Below are positions 33,901 to 40,871 of a stretch of 53,312 nucleotides of DNA, piece by piece; position 1 is the stretch's first letter; each line of letters starts with the position of its first letter. The DNA comes from an uncultured Eubacteriales bacterium. GTDB lineage: Bacteria; Bacillota; Clostridia; Oscillospirales; Acutalibacteraceae. Position numbers and translations under genes: made by a program. The notes under the pieces were generated by a model, which saw nothing but the letters and a program-made list of their open reading frames with translations, was not told the origin of the DNA and did no database searches. The stretch spans positions 1 to 53,312 of the forward strand of contig CAKSSJ010000013.1 in assembly GCA_934488615.1 (NCBI GenBank). The letters are read 5' to 3'.

Positions 33901-34016
33901 CAGTTACCGACAGCTACGGAAATGTTGTCAAGGATTCCTGCAATGTTAATGTTGAATATTCAACCGGTCAGTGGCTTATAATTATTCTTCTCTTCGGCTG
34001 GATCTGGTACATCTAA
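30930..34016 (+). CDS. Secreted CHAP-domain protein with InlB-like repeats
   Basis: A 1028-residue exported protein. Residues 1-28 form a signal peptide. Residues 40-165 are a CHAP-like amidase/peptidase domain (catalytic C76 in QPWCAMFISW, H132 in SWSHVGLV, EGNSN near 148). About 190-365 are two related beta-sandwich units of roughly 85 residues (each with LW[VI]Y-PDGS). From about 384 to 920 are four tandem 142-residue blocks, each holding two Listeria-Bacteroides (InlB-type) repeats (FTVTYNANGGTV; GYAFDGWYT-ANGGTKI; TVYAHW). Then comes a BIG2-like Ig domain (SSNTKVATV) and a hydrophobic C-terminus QWLIIILLFGWIWYI. Probable roles are peptidoglycan cleavage plus surface adhesion. Expression is probably XRE-controlled. 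Confidence 0.9.
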   Translation: MKKRLKQILSALLVAIMLVGAIPLSVSAAYENTYANTGNQRDDIIGVAKTQLGYKEGANNATKYGTWYGLPNQPWCAMFISWCARQAGISTDILKNSAVAAPDAKYFNIPYYDGASYTPKKGDLFFTKSWSHVGLVYYVDGSYFYTIEGNSNTTGSSEGTSVVTNRRKISNFYFGVPKYQYNSVAPTYAKISTDKLNYAVDEPVNFTFESDGDLNNLWVYCPDGSVLTYKDVGTSYELAFGMSGFFEGLVQTWNGVGNVSSQRISWYVGKPQYSYITVNKKCFDLNEKIEFTFDTAARGDCNTLWIYKPDGSSEYYQNVGNSFTISFSQAGSYEALVEAWNDIGSCISEKVSFVIGKYEIKYNVSGYKNQTKYFNETIGISSTKPTGKSFTVTYNANGGTVSSSSKTVSQTFTNWNTAANGSGTAYNAGATYSANANVTLYAQYANPSIGSLPTPTRSGYAFDGWYTSANGGTKITDSTKVTANTTVYAHWKANAYTVSYNMNGGTGSIASQTKTHGTNLTLTTAKPTGKSFTVTYNANGGTVSTSSKTVSQSFTNWNTAANGSGTAYNAGATYSANANVILYAQYANPSIGSLPTPTRSGYAFDGWYTAANGGTKITDSTKVTANTTVYAHWKANSYTVSYNVNGGMGSIANQTKIYGTNLTLITAKPTGKSFTVTYNANGGTVSTSSKTVSQSFTNWNTAANGSGTAYNAGATYSANANVILYAQYANPSIGSLPTPTRSGYAFDGWYTAANGGTKITDTTKVTANTTVYAHWKANAYTVSYNVNGGTGSIASQTKTHGTNLTLTTAKPTGKSFTVTYNANGGTVSSSSKTVSQSFTNWNTAANGSGTAYNAGATYSTNANVTLYAQYANPSIGSLPTPTRSGYAFDGWYTAANGGTKITDTTKVTANTTVYAHWIKNSETKAVVRGVKIDHNATFNYKSTYMLSPEVKADNGAKYTIKYESSNTKVATVGEDGKIYGAKKGNATITCTVTDSYGNVVKDSCNVNVEYSTGQWLIIILLFGWIWYI
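32080..33690 (+). repeat. Four tandem 426-base coding repeats
   Basis: The CCGACAGGC landmark recurs at 32082, 32508, 32934 and 33360, always exactly 426 bases (142 codons) apart. Copies 2 and 3 are identical over 233 bases (32544-32776 and 32970-33202), indicating recent duplication or gene conversion; copies 1 and 4 differ more. The copy number is likely to vary between strains. Confidence 0.95.
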
Positions 34017-34030
34017 AAAGCAATAAATAA

Positions 34031-34075
34031 AAAATTCCTATGGTAGTTTTTATAATTCTACCATAGGAATTTTTT
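34031..34075 (+). terminator. Intrinsic terminator of the CHAP/InlB-repeat gene
   Basis: AATTCCTATGGTAG (34033-34046) and CTACCATAGGAATT (34058-34071) form a 14-base-pair stem followed by a T run. Confidence 0.92.
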
Positions 34076-34150
34076 GACAAGCAGTGAAACATCCATACAT
34101 AATACAAAAAAATGCATTTTGTGATTCAATTGCTATTTGTTTAAGCTATA

Positions 34151-34369
34151 TCAATGATTCTTTTTTGTTTTTTTACGAAGCGGCGTTTTTTTGCCCTTTT
34201 CATCAACGATTCTGACATTTTCAAGATGGCTGACAAGGTTTCTTTTGTATGCCGCTATATATTCCGCACGAAGCTGTGCGCGCTCTGCCGCTTCCTCCTC
34301 TGTCAGGTCGCGCGCTCTCGTTATTGCCGTAAGCTCGCTGATTCTTGCAATTTTTTTATCGTCCATCAT
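34151..34369 (-). CDS. DUF896 (YnzC-like) small protein
   Basis: A 72-residue protein of the DUF896 family. The signature IARISELTAITRARDLTEEEAAERAQLRAEYIAA forms two helices, followed by SHLENVRIVDEKGKK and a very basic tail (PLRKKTKKNH). The family's role is unknown; the SOS-linked YneB-YnzC group gave it its name. Its start overlaps the end of the QueG-like gene by 14 bases, so they are co-transcribed. Two adjacent ATGs (34369 and 34366) both sit behind GGAGAGTGA; which is used cannot be told. Confidence 0.88.
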   Translation of the reverse strand: MMDDKKIARISELTAITRARDLTEEEAAERAQLRAEYIAAYKRNLVSHLENVRIVDEKGKKTPLRKKTKKNH

Positions 34370-35039
34370 TCACTCTCCTTCCGACAGGGCAAACCCTCAT
34401 GCATATTCCGCAGACCGCTCCCCTGCCGATATGTTGAAATTTCTTTTTCATATATGTACTGCACCTTTCGGGGTCAAAGAAATCTTCCCTCTCCATGCCG
34501 ACAGTCCACATTTTACCACAGATTGCACCCGACGGGCAAGCCTTTTCGCACAAATCGCAGTCAATACACGGCGAAAAATATTCATGCGCTTGTGTTTCAA
34601 ACGGGCAGTCGGTAAAAAGCGTGCCGAGACGTACCCTCGGACCGTATTCTTTATGAAGAAAAAGACAGCTTTTTCCTATTCCGCCAAGACCCGCAAGGGT
34701 CGCAATTTTTTTGTGAGAATATCTTCCGCGATAGTTCCAGCCCTCCGTGTTTATACTTTGCGATGCGCCAATCGGAATATACCTGTATCCGTGCTTTTCG
34801 AGTATAAAGCCGCATTGCAGGAGTGTGCGGTCAATGAAAGCGTTGACCGTTCTGTAGTGATGAAAATACGAATGTGTCGGCTCATCGGTTATTTCATCAA
34901 CCACCGCGTCGGATAGCTTTACCACGATGCTCAGCACATAGCTTTTCTCTCCGAAAGGTCCGTCGTCAACGCAGGTGAAGCCGACATCGGCAACTCCGTT
35001 TTCAAATAAAAAATTTTTCAATTCTTCCTGTACTTGCAT
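34356..35039 (-). CDS. QueG-like double [4Fe-4S] protein (epoxyqueuosine reductase-related)
   Basis: A 227-residue protein resembling the short relatives of QueG. The middle holds the GLGGIGKSCLFLHKEYGPRVRLGTLFTD segment typical of the family, followed by two 4Fe-4S motifs, CIDCDLCEKACP near residue 155 and CGICMRVCPVG near 210. QueG itself is a cobalamin-dependent enzyme of about 350 residues with a longer C-terminal half, so this shorter protein may act on a different substrate. Its gene leads into the DUF896 gene. Confidence 0.82.
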   Translation of the reverse strand: MQVQEELKNFLFENGVADVGFTCVDDGPFGEKSYVLSIVVKLSDAVVDEITDEPTHSYFHHYRTVNAFIDRTLLQCGFILEKHGYRYIPIGASQSINTEGWNYRGRYSHKKIATLAGLGGIGKSCLFLHKEYGPRVRLGTLFTDCPFETQAHEYFSPCIDCDLCEKACPSGAICGKMWTVGMEREDFFDPERCSTYMKKKFQHIGRGAVCGICMRVCPVGRRVNDGR

Positions 35040-35084
35040 TTAATAACCTCTTTTAATGTACAAAAAATATAATCGGTGATGTTT

Positions 35085-35276
35085 ATGACGACAGAAGAAT
35101 ACCTGAAACAGCGGATCAAGGATCTTGAAAACAATGTCTGTGACAGTTCTCTGCCTTTAAAATTCAGAAAAAATCAGGCTTTTGCCTTGCTAAATTACCG
35201 CGACGATCTAAAACAAGCCGTTCTTGAAAATTCCCGCAGGCGACGATTGCCTCGGGAGGGACACCTTAAGCAATGA
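35085..35276 (+). CDS. Small hypothetical protein
   Basis: A possible 63-residue charged, helical protein (MTTEEYLKQRIKDLENN start, basic NSRRRRLPREG near the end). I do not recognise it. ATG 35085 follows a GGTGATG ribosome-like site. It converges on the 35266-35706 gene and the two overlap by 11 bases. Support comes only from the frame, ribosome site and composition. Confidence 0.5.
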   Translation: MTTEEYLKQRIKDLENNVCDSSLPLKFRKNQAFALLNYRDDLKQAVLENSRRRRLPREGHLKQ

Positions 35277-35706
35277 ATTCCCTGTCGCGGTTTATTTTAC
35301 AAATGCCGATGCCCTGTTCGCGGCAAAGCTTTGTGTTGATAGTCAGCAGAAATATTTTGTCCCAATTCTTGCGGGGAATTTGTTTCCATTCGAGATAGTC
35401 CTCAAGGTCCTGAAAGCTGTCGGTGAGAAAAACCACGCCGCAAGCAGAGAATATTCCTTTTTTGAGGATATTATCGAGATTCTTTTCGGAAGTAACATGA
35501 TAAAGCTTATCGGGAATTTCAACACCATCCCGAGGAATAATTATACCGTAATCGCCGCCAAGAAAAAAGTGGTGCAGGGAGTTGTGAAAGACAGCGGGCG
35601 GAAAAGCTCTTGGATGCTTCAAATAAGCCAAAATACATTTTATAAAGTCATTGAATCGTTCTCCACCCGGTAAACGACAGCAAAAAGAGTAAAAATACGG
35701 CTTCAT
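35266..35706 (-). CDS. Hypothetical protein, possible ADP-ribosyltransferase/KptA-like fold
   Basis: A 146-residue protein whose central part LYHVTSEKNLDNILKKGIF resembles the first strand and helix of the ADP-ribosyltransferase-like (KptA, DarT, DUF4433) folds. It is followed by a short strand with VVFLTDSF, where those families have a second catalytic segment. GGAAGTG before ATG 35706 sets the start over the longer frame (35751). The N-terminus is rich in Phe, Tyr and His. A + strand frame over the same bases (35224-35673) lacks a ribosome site and recognisable features. The fold assignment is a weak inference. Confidence 0.65.
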   Translation of the reverse strand: MKPYFYSFCCRLPGGERFNDFIKCILAYLKHPRAFPPAVFHNSLHHFFLGGDYGIIIPRDGVEIPDKLYHVTSEKNLDNILKKGIFSACGVVFLTDSFQDLEDYLEWKQIPRKNWDKIFLLTINTKLCREQGIGICKINRDREFIA

Positions 35707-35853
35707 TATTTCACTTCCCGAAAAGTTTTCTATATTATAACTCTTTATCATCTTTTTTGCAAATATTGCGGCATAAAAAGTAAATTACGGCAAACACTAT
35801 TTTTGCAAACGATAAACCGACCGCAAAACGGTCATAAAAGAGGAGTTTTATAT

Positions 35854-36387
35854 ATGAAAGCAACAGGAATTGTTCGGCGAATTGACGATCTCGGCCGTGT
35901 AGTCATTCCAAAGGAAATACGCCGCACAATGCACATCAAGGAGGGCTCTCCGCTGGAGATTTTTACCGACACCGAGGGCGGAGTTATTTTCAAAAAATAT
36001 TCTCCGATAAGCGAAATTTCCGATGTGACGGAGCATTTCGCCGATGTGCTTTACAGAAGCGTTACCACTCCGGTTTTAATCTGTGACAGAGACCATGTTA
36101 TTTCATGTGCCGGTGTTTCAAAAAAGGATTTTCTCGAAAAACGTATCAGCTCCGAGCTGGAGAGCGTTATGGAATCGAGACAGCTTTACACGGGCGACCG
36201 CGACAGGCAGATGTATCCCATTGAGGGCATTGATTACGGTGCGTCAATTGCCATGCCGATCATCGGCAACGGCGATATTCTCGGCGCAGTGGTTTTCCTC
36301 TGGAGCGACGGTTCAAAGATCTCCCCGACGGAAACGAAGCTGGCACAGGTAGCCGCATCATTCATCGGCAAGCAGATGGAGCAATAA
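35854..36387 (+). CDS. spoVT: Stage V sporulation protein T (AbrB/GAF regulator)
   Basis: A 177-residue regulator of late forespore genes. Residues 1-50 form the AbrB swapped-hairpin DNA-binding domain (MKATGIVRRIDDLGRVVIPKEIRR), and residues 55-177 the GAF-like C-terminal domain. The open frame starts at 35803, but GAGGAG upstream of ATG 35854 and the conserved MKATG start fix it. It ends at a bidirectional terminator. In Bacillus and Clostridium, spoVT is expressed under sigma-G. I do not see a clear sigma-G promoter here. It indicates a spore-forming lineage. Confidence 0.94.
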   Translation: MKATGIVRRIDDLGRVVIPKEIRRTMHIKEGSPLEIFTDTEGGVIFKKYSPISEISDVTEHFADVLYRSVTTPVLICDRDHVISCAGVSKKDFLEKRISSELESVMESRQLYTGDRDRQMYPIEGIDYGASIAMPIIGNGDILGAVVFLWSDGSKISPTETKLAQVAASFIGKQMEQ

Positions 36388-36390
36388 AAA

Positions 36391-36434
36391 ACGGATCGCA
36401 ATGTCAGCAACGGCAAAGCGATCCGAATTTTTTT
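36391..36434. terminator. Bidirectional terminator between spoVT and the YhhN gene
   Basis: CGGATCGC (36392-36399) and GCGATCCG (36418-36425), with A runs before and T runs after on each strand. Confidence 0.88.
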
Positions 36435-36440
36435 ACATAT

Positions 36441-37184
36441 TTAAGCCGAGATAAAGAATATTGACGCTCCGAGGAACAGCTGGGCATAGAAATATGTCCA
36501 GATGTTTGCCTGCCTGAGGGCGCCGTGCTTGTTGACTCCATCCTTGAATCTGAGAATGGAAAGAGTGTAGTCCGAGAAAACGAACAGCGATGCGCCGAGC
36601 ATAAGAAGAATTCCCGTAAAGACAGGCGCGATAACCGTACATTCGTTTTTGATTATCATAATTGCAAGAGAGAAAGCCTTGACCGTCATTGCCGAAATTG
36701 TCGCAGTGTAAAGCGTACAGGGAAGCAGCATCTTGCCGAGGTTTATCTTTGCAATGAATATTGCCGAAAGCAGTGCCGCGGCGATAAGAAGTATGTAAAT
36801 AACGATCTCAGTCACCGTAAAGAGCTTTGCGGTCGGGAAAAGCGTTTTAAATGCCTTGCAATAGGCTATGGTGTAAAACACATGTCCTACAAGAAACAGG
36901 CTTAGTCCCGCAACGAAAAAGCCTGAGCCCGGGCGAACATGCAGCAGATAATCTCCGAGCCATGAAAAGCACAAACCGATAAACATATATGCCGCATATC
37001 TTGTAAAGTCACCGATAAGTCCTGCAACAAGCGCATTTATGATAAACATTGTCGAGCAGGTCTGCTTCAGAACCAGTGATTTTTTACATGGGTTCGGAAT
37101 TTCCGCCTTCAGGAAAAACGGAATTGCAACAGCCATTGCCACAATCAATATGCCAAAAGAAATATAATACAGTCTGCCATCCAT
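36441..37184 (-). CDS. YhhN-family membrane protein (lysoplasmalogenase-like)
   Basis: A 247-residue integral membrane protein with about eight hydrophobic spans, matching the YhhN/TMEM86 family. It shows the family's GLCFSWLGDYLL and FLVGHVFYTIAY segments, the first with the conserved aspartate near residue 77. TMEM86 enzymes cleave the vinyl-ether bond of lysoplasmalogens. Plasmalogens are known in anaerobic Clostridia, so a lipid-remodelling role is plausible but not shown. An AGGTGAT ribosome site precedes ATG 37184. Confidence 0.82.
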   Translation of the reverse strand: MDGRLYYISFGILIVAMAVAIPFFLKAEIPNPCKKSLVLKQTCSTMFIINALVAGLIGDFTRYAAYMFIGLCFSWLGDYLLHVRPGSGFFVAGLSLFLVGHVFYTIAYCKAFKTLFPTAKLFTVTEIVIYILLIAAALLSAIFIAKINLGKMLLPCTLYTATISAMTVKAFSLAIMIIKNECTVIAPVFTGILLMLGASLFVFSDYTLSILRFKDGVNKHGALRQANIWTYFYAQLFLGASIFFISA

Positions 37185-37224
37185 AGAGCTATCACCTCGA
37201 ATAAATACTCATTGTTTGATATTT

Positions 37225-38817
37225 TTATTTGATTCTTCCAAGAATTGGTGCGTCAATTATTCCCGGAAGCTGATCAAACGCAACCAGTCCGAATCTGTGC
37301 AATATCGGTGGGAAGAAGGAGTCCACGTCAGCCGCCAAGGATTCAGCCATCGCGCTTATCGGCATCTGGCTTGACGGGCGGAGCGTAACTATACGTCCGT
37401 TGAAGCTGAGCTTGATTTTTCTCATACATATTCCGCCGACGGGGCGCATATGGACCTCCAAGGTATTTTCATCTGCCCATGCCGCCGTGGAGAATGCCGT
37501 AAAATTCATTCCTGCCAGGGTTATCGCACTTGTTCTCGCCTTTCCGTCCATTCCGCAGACGATCGTGTTGTGTTCGTCGCCCTCATCCCATGTCATTGTG
37601 CAGGTGTCTCCGTCGAAGCTGAAAACAATATTGTCAACATTGCCTGCGCGGTCGCCCGACATGTATACAATCGGTATCGGAAGCATGCTGAACGGGAAGC
37701 CTGCCGCGTTAAGTATCGGATTTATCTGCATAGAAATTGTTTTGCCGTCAAGCGCCTTTTCAAGCTCGCTGTGCTCCTTAGCCTCAAGGTCGTCGGGCAA
37801 TGCTCCGAGCTCGGGCTTGACCTCGGGCGTCGGTTCACCGTCGTTCTCGATTATGAGATTGTTGAAGTGGCGCCAGATGCAGTCCCTTGTCTTTTGCTCG
37901 TTGATTTCGCCTGCCGTCATGACATAAACAATATCGTCGTCATTTGAGATAATTCCGAACTGAGAGAACATTCCGTCGGCTCTGTAGCCGTTGATTCCGC
38001 CGCATCGCCAGAAGCAGTAACCGTAACCGCACTGGCTGTCAATAACATTTGTAAACGGCGAATTGTTTGCGTGCTGCTTCTGGGCAAGGTAGGTCCACTT
38101 TTCGGGAATAACCTGCTTGCCGTTGAACATTCCGTGCTGCTGATAGCAATACATGAACTTGGCAAGATCCTCTGTCTTGAGATACAGTCCCCAACCGCCT
38201 GCCTCGATTCCGTCAACGTCATGCTCCCAGAACGGAACGTCAATTCCGAGCGGCTCAAAAAGCCTCGGAGTTAGATATTCAACAACGGACATTCCCGTTA
38301 TTCTCGTCAGCATAGCGCAAAGCATATACTGATTTTCGCTTATGTACTGCCAGTGGCCATCCCCGGGAGAGAACTTCCATGCGGAATCAAAGAAGTCCTT
38401 GATCCAGTGATTCTTCGCCTTATCGGAGAATACGCTGACATTTTTGCCCGACTGCATGGAGAGCAGATGATGCACATTCAGCTTTTCCAGATTTTCGTCC
38501 TTAATCTTAGGGCTGTACTCAGGGAAGATGTCAACAAGTCTTGTTTCAAGAGTCATCAGTCCCTCTTCGATTGCAAAGCCGACCGCAGTTGAGGTAAAGC
38601 TCTTGCTGACAGAATACATCATGTGCGGAAGCTCGGGAGAATACGGCGCCGCCCAGGTTTCGTAGGCGACCTTGCCCTCTCTCAGAATCATTATGCTGTG
38701 AACCTCAATGTTTTGCGCATGAAAATCCGCGATAAGCTCGGCTATTGTTTTTGATGAAATACCCACCTGCTCGGGATAGTCCGCACGCGGAAGTCGAATC
38801 TGCTCTGTGATTCCCAT
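37225..38817 (-). CDS. Serine hydrolase, class C beta-lactamase family
   Basis: A 530-residue member of the beta-lactamase/penicillin-binding-protein family (EstB, Pab87 and D-aminopeptidase type). The SXXK motif is SVSK at residues 69-72, and the tyrosine motif is probably YIS in the WQYISENQYML segment near 160. It has no signal peptide and has a long C-terminal beta-rich extension from about 340. The ribosome site CAGGAGG precedes the ATG. Resistance to beta-lactams should not be assumed; most such proteins are esterases or peptidases. Confidence 0.85.
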   Translation of the reverse strand: MGITEQIRLPRADYPEQVGISSKTIAELIADFHAQNIEVHSIMILREGKVAYETWAAPYSPELPHMMYSVSKSFTSTAVGFAIEEGLMTLETRLVDIFPEYSPKIKDENLEKLNVHHLLSMQSGKNVSVFSDKAKNHWIKDFFDSAWKFSPGDGHWQYISENQYMLCAMLTRITGMSVVEYLTPRLFEPLGIDVPFWEHDVDGIEAGGWGLYLKTEDLAKFMYCYQQHGMFNGKQVIPEKWTYLAQKQHANNSPFTNVIDSQCGYGYCFWRCGGINGYRADGMFSQFGIISNDDDIVYVMTAGEINEQKTRDCIWRHFNNLIIENDGEPTPEVKPELGALPDDLEAKEHSELEKALDGKTISMQINPILNAAGFPFSMLPIPIVYMSGDRAGNVDNIVFSFDGDTCTMTWDEGDEHNTIVCGMDGKARTSAITLAGMNFTAFSTAAWADENTLEVHMRPVGGICMRKIKLSFNGRIVTLRPSSQMPISAMAESLAADVDSFFPPILHRFGLVAFDQLPGIIDAPILGRIK

Positions 38818-38841
38818 GTTGATCCCTCCTGATATATTATA

Positions 38842-40068
38842 TTAAACTGCCTTTCTTTTGCTTCTTAAATAAAGTGCCCCTGCCGTAAACGCGGCGGCGC
38901 AAAGCACAACGGCAATTATCCTGCCCGCTGTGAATTTGAATTTAAGCGTTACATTTTTCTTTTCGCCGACCGTCAGCGAATCGTGAGCCGACTGCAATGC
39001 CGAGCGAGCCTCTGTAAGCTCTGAAAAAGATGCTTTACCTTTGAGCGTCTCTTTTGCCGTAGAAAGCGCAGAGGTAAAAGCTTTTTCGCTTTCACTTGTG
39101 TAGGGTGAAAGGTCGGTGTCGGAATAAAGATCAATGTGCTTTTCAAGTTCGGTTGCCGCCGATTCGGTTTTCTTTATATACTCTGTCAGCTCGGAGGGGA
39201 AATCCGTTTCAATCACGCTGTATCCTATAGAAATAAGGTTGTCCCAGCCCGTTTCGTTGTCGGCTCGTTTTCCGCATCTGCCGTTCACCATCGAAACCAT
39301 TGCTCTCCTGTTTCCCGTAAATCTTTTCATGAGGAAATTATCGTAGAGAACACCGTTGCCGTTTGTGCTGCCCATTTCTATTGTATAAATATTGTTTGCA
39401 AAACATTCTTTGACCGCCGATGTGGCAAGGAAAATGATATTTCCCTGATAGCTGCCCGTTACGGTTACACCGTCAAGCTCCCTTGTCAGTTCGACTATAC
39501 GCTTGCTTTTCGCGTCTATTCGGAACACCGTCTCACTGAGCTTTCCGAGAGCCTTAACATAATCATAAACCGAATTGAAATCACTCTCGCTGACATTGAG
39601 CATAATTGCGGTTCTGCCGTCTGCTGTTTCATAAATCTCTTTAAGCTCCGGAATACGGCAGTCCGTTTTTTTCTTGTCTGTTCCGCCGTTTTCCTCCCTG
39701 AGATAAAGTTCCTTAAGCTGAGCGAGAGTAAATGACGATACCTTTCCCGAAACCGAGTTACCCTCACCGTCAACGGCTGTTCTGTCAACAGTCTCATCAG
39801 CCATAAGCACAGGCTTTCCGTCCGATGTCAGGCGAACATCAACGGAAACGGCATCATATTCGGCGGCGGCATTGACCGCCTCAGCCGAATTCTCGGGGAA
39901 GCTGTGCCAATCGCCCCTGTGAGCGATGCAAATTATGCTTCCTTTGCCATCGTAAATGTCACCGACAACATCCGAGGCATTCGCCGCAGAAGCCGAGAAA
40001 GCACAAAATGCGGCAAGAAGCGTCAAAATAAGAACTATAATCGCTATTTTTTTACCAAATTTTACCAT
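38842..40068 (-). CDS. GDPD-like membrane protein, probably catalytically inactive
   Basis: A 408-residue protein related to glycerophosphodiester phosphodiesterases. Residues 1-29 form a signal peptide or anchor, the GDPD fold begins at 47 (IAHRGDWHSFPENS), and one transmembrane segment (near 380-402) with basic KRKAV tail ends the protein. The family's HRG...EN is kept (H50, E59). The metal Glu of the ExD motif is replaced (SVD in AVSVDVRLTSDG), the second catalytic His is Ala (LMADETVDRT in place of HD) and the late Glu (LEIK-type) is Asn (MLNV). These changes suggest a pseudoenzyme. TGAGGTC precedes the start. It is divergent from lexA. Confidence 0.8.
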   Translation of the reverse strand: MVKFGKKIAIIVLILTLLAAFCAFSASAANASDVVGDIYDGKGSIICIAHRGDWHSFPENSAEAVNAAAEYDAVSVDVRLTSDGKPVLMADETVDRTAVDGEGNSVSGKVSSFTLAQLKELYLREENGGTDKKKTDCRIPELKEIYETADGRTAIMLNVSESDFNSVYDYVKALGKLSETVFRIDAKSKRIVELTRELDGVTVTGSYQGNIIFLATSAVKECFANNIYTIEMGSTNGNGVLYDNFLMKRFTGNRRAMVSMVNGRCGKRADNETGWDNLISIGYSVIETDFPSELTEYIKKTESAATELEKHIDLYSDTDLSPYTSESEKAFTSALSTAKETLKGKASFSELTEARSALQSAHDSLTVGEKKNVTLKFKFTAGRIIAVVLCAAAFTAGALYLRSKRKAV

Positions 40069-40147
40069 GTTTGACCTCAAATCTATTCATTTATATAATT
40101 ATATCACAAATTTTTTAAAAAATAAAGAGAAAAATTTTATAATTTTT

Positions 40148-40165
40148 AGCAAACAAATGTTTGCT
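40148..40165. promoter_or_regulatory. LexA (SOS) box 1 of lexA
   Basis: AGCAAACAAATGTTTGCT is an inverted repeat (AGCAAAC/GTTTGCT) around AAAT, similar to the Gram-positive LexA/DinR box CGAACATATGTTCG. It covers the lexA -35. Confidence 0.75.
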
Positions 40166-40189
40166 TTTTCCGAACAAATGTGTTATAAT
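40161..40189 (+). promoter_or_regulatory. Promoter of lexA
   Basis: TTGCTT (40161-40166), 17 bases, TATAAT (40184-40189). Both LexA boxes overlap it. Confidence 0.7.
40171..40184. promoter_or_regulatory. LexA (SOS) box 2 of lexA
   Basis: CGAACAAATGTGTT matches the Gram-positive SOS box with one arm imperfect. It lies between -35 and -10 and shares the AACAAATGT core with box 1, one and a bit helical turns away. Confidence 0.7.
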
Positions 40190-40223
40190 ACTTTTGTAAT
40201 AAGTTTGAAAGTAGGTTGAGCAT

Positions 40224-40811
40224 ATGTCTATTAACGAAACTCAGCGTAAAATATATGAATTTCTTGTTCAGCGAAGTGTTGACGGCATACCGCCCTCGGT
40301 CCGTGAGATAGGAGCGGCAGTCGGTCTGAGATCCACCTCGTCCGTGCAATCCAATCTTGACGCTCTTGAAGAGGCAGGCTATATTCAGCGCGATCCCCTT
40401 TTGAAGCGATCGATCAGAATTATGGGTCAGGCGGAAAATGTTACTCAGGTGCCGATTCTCGGTACAGTTACCGCAGGTGCGCCGATACTCGCCGTTGAGG
40501 AGATAGAGGGATATTTCCCCTACACAGGCACCGCAACCAGAGACAAGCCGCTTTTCGGTCTGCATATTCGCGGTGAAAGTATGATAAACGCAGGAATTCT
40601 TGACGGAGACCTCGTAATTGTCGAAAAGACTCCGTTCGCGCGCAACGGTGAGATCGTAATTGCCCTCATTGACGATGAAGCGACCTGCAAAACATTCTAT
40701 AAGGAGAACGGTCACTATCGCTTGCAGCCCGAAAATGATACCTACGAGCCGATCATTGTCGATGAATGTGAGATCCTCGGCAAGGTTGTTGCTGTCATGA
40801 GATATTATTGA
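40224..40811 (+). CDS. lexA: LexA SOS repressor
   Basis: A 195-residue repressor and self-cleaving peptidase. The N-terminal winged helix (residues 1-65) contains PPSVREIGAAVGLRSTSSVQSNLDAL. The cleavage site is A84-G85 (TAGAPI), with catalytic S119 in RGESMINAGI and K156 in ATCKTF. RecA filaments on single-stranded DNA trigger cleavage and derepress the regulon. The two SOS boxes over its promoter indicate autoregulation. It is a single gene followed by a terminator. Confidence 0.96.
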   Translation: MSINETQRKIYEFLVQRSVDGIPPSVREIGAAVGLRSTSSVQSNLDALEEAGYIQRDPLLKRSIRIMGQAENVTQVPILGTVTAGAPILAVEEIEGYFPYTGTATRDKPLFGLHIRGESMINAGILDGDLVIVEKTPFARNGEIVIALIDDEATCKTFYKENGHYRLQPENDTYEPIIVDECEILGKVVAVMRYY

Positions 40812-40844
40812 TACTTTCGCTTACAAATAATTGATAGAAAAAAT

Positions 40845-40868
40845 AAAGCCCGCCGTTTGGCGGGTTTA
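40845..40868. terminator. Bidirectional terminator after lexA
   Basis: AAGCCCGCC and GGCGGGTTT form a tight stem with A and T runs outside, between the converging lexA and 40872 genes. Confidence 0.85.
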
Positions 40869-40871
40869 AAT

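Noticed and set aside
35224..35673. A 149-codon frame on the + strand
   Set aside because: It overlaps the minus-strand gene 35266-35706 almost fully, has no ribosome site and starts inside the small ORF 35085-35276.
37225..38817. Beta-lactamase resistance gene
   Set aside because: The protein has the SXXK fold signature but no signal peptide and a large extra domain; this family is mostly esterases and peptidases.
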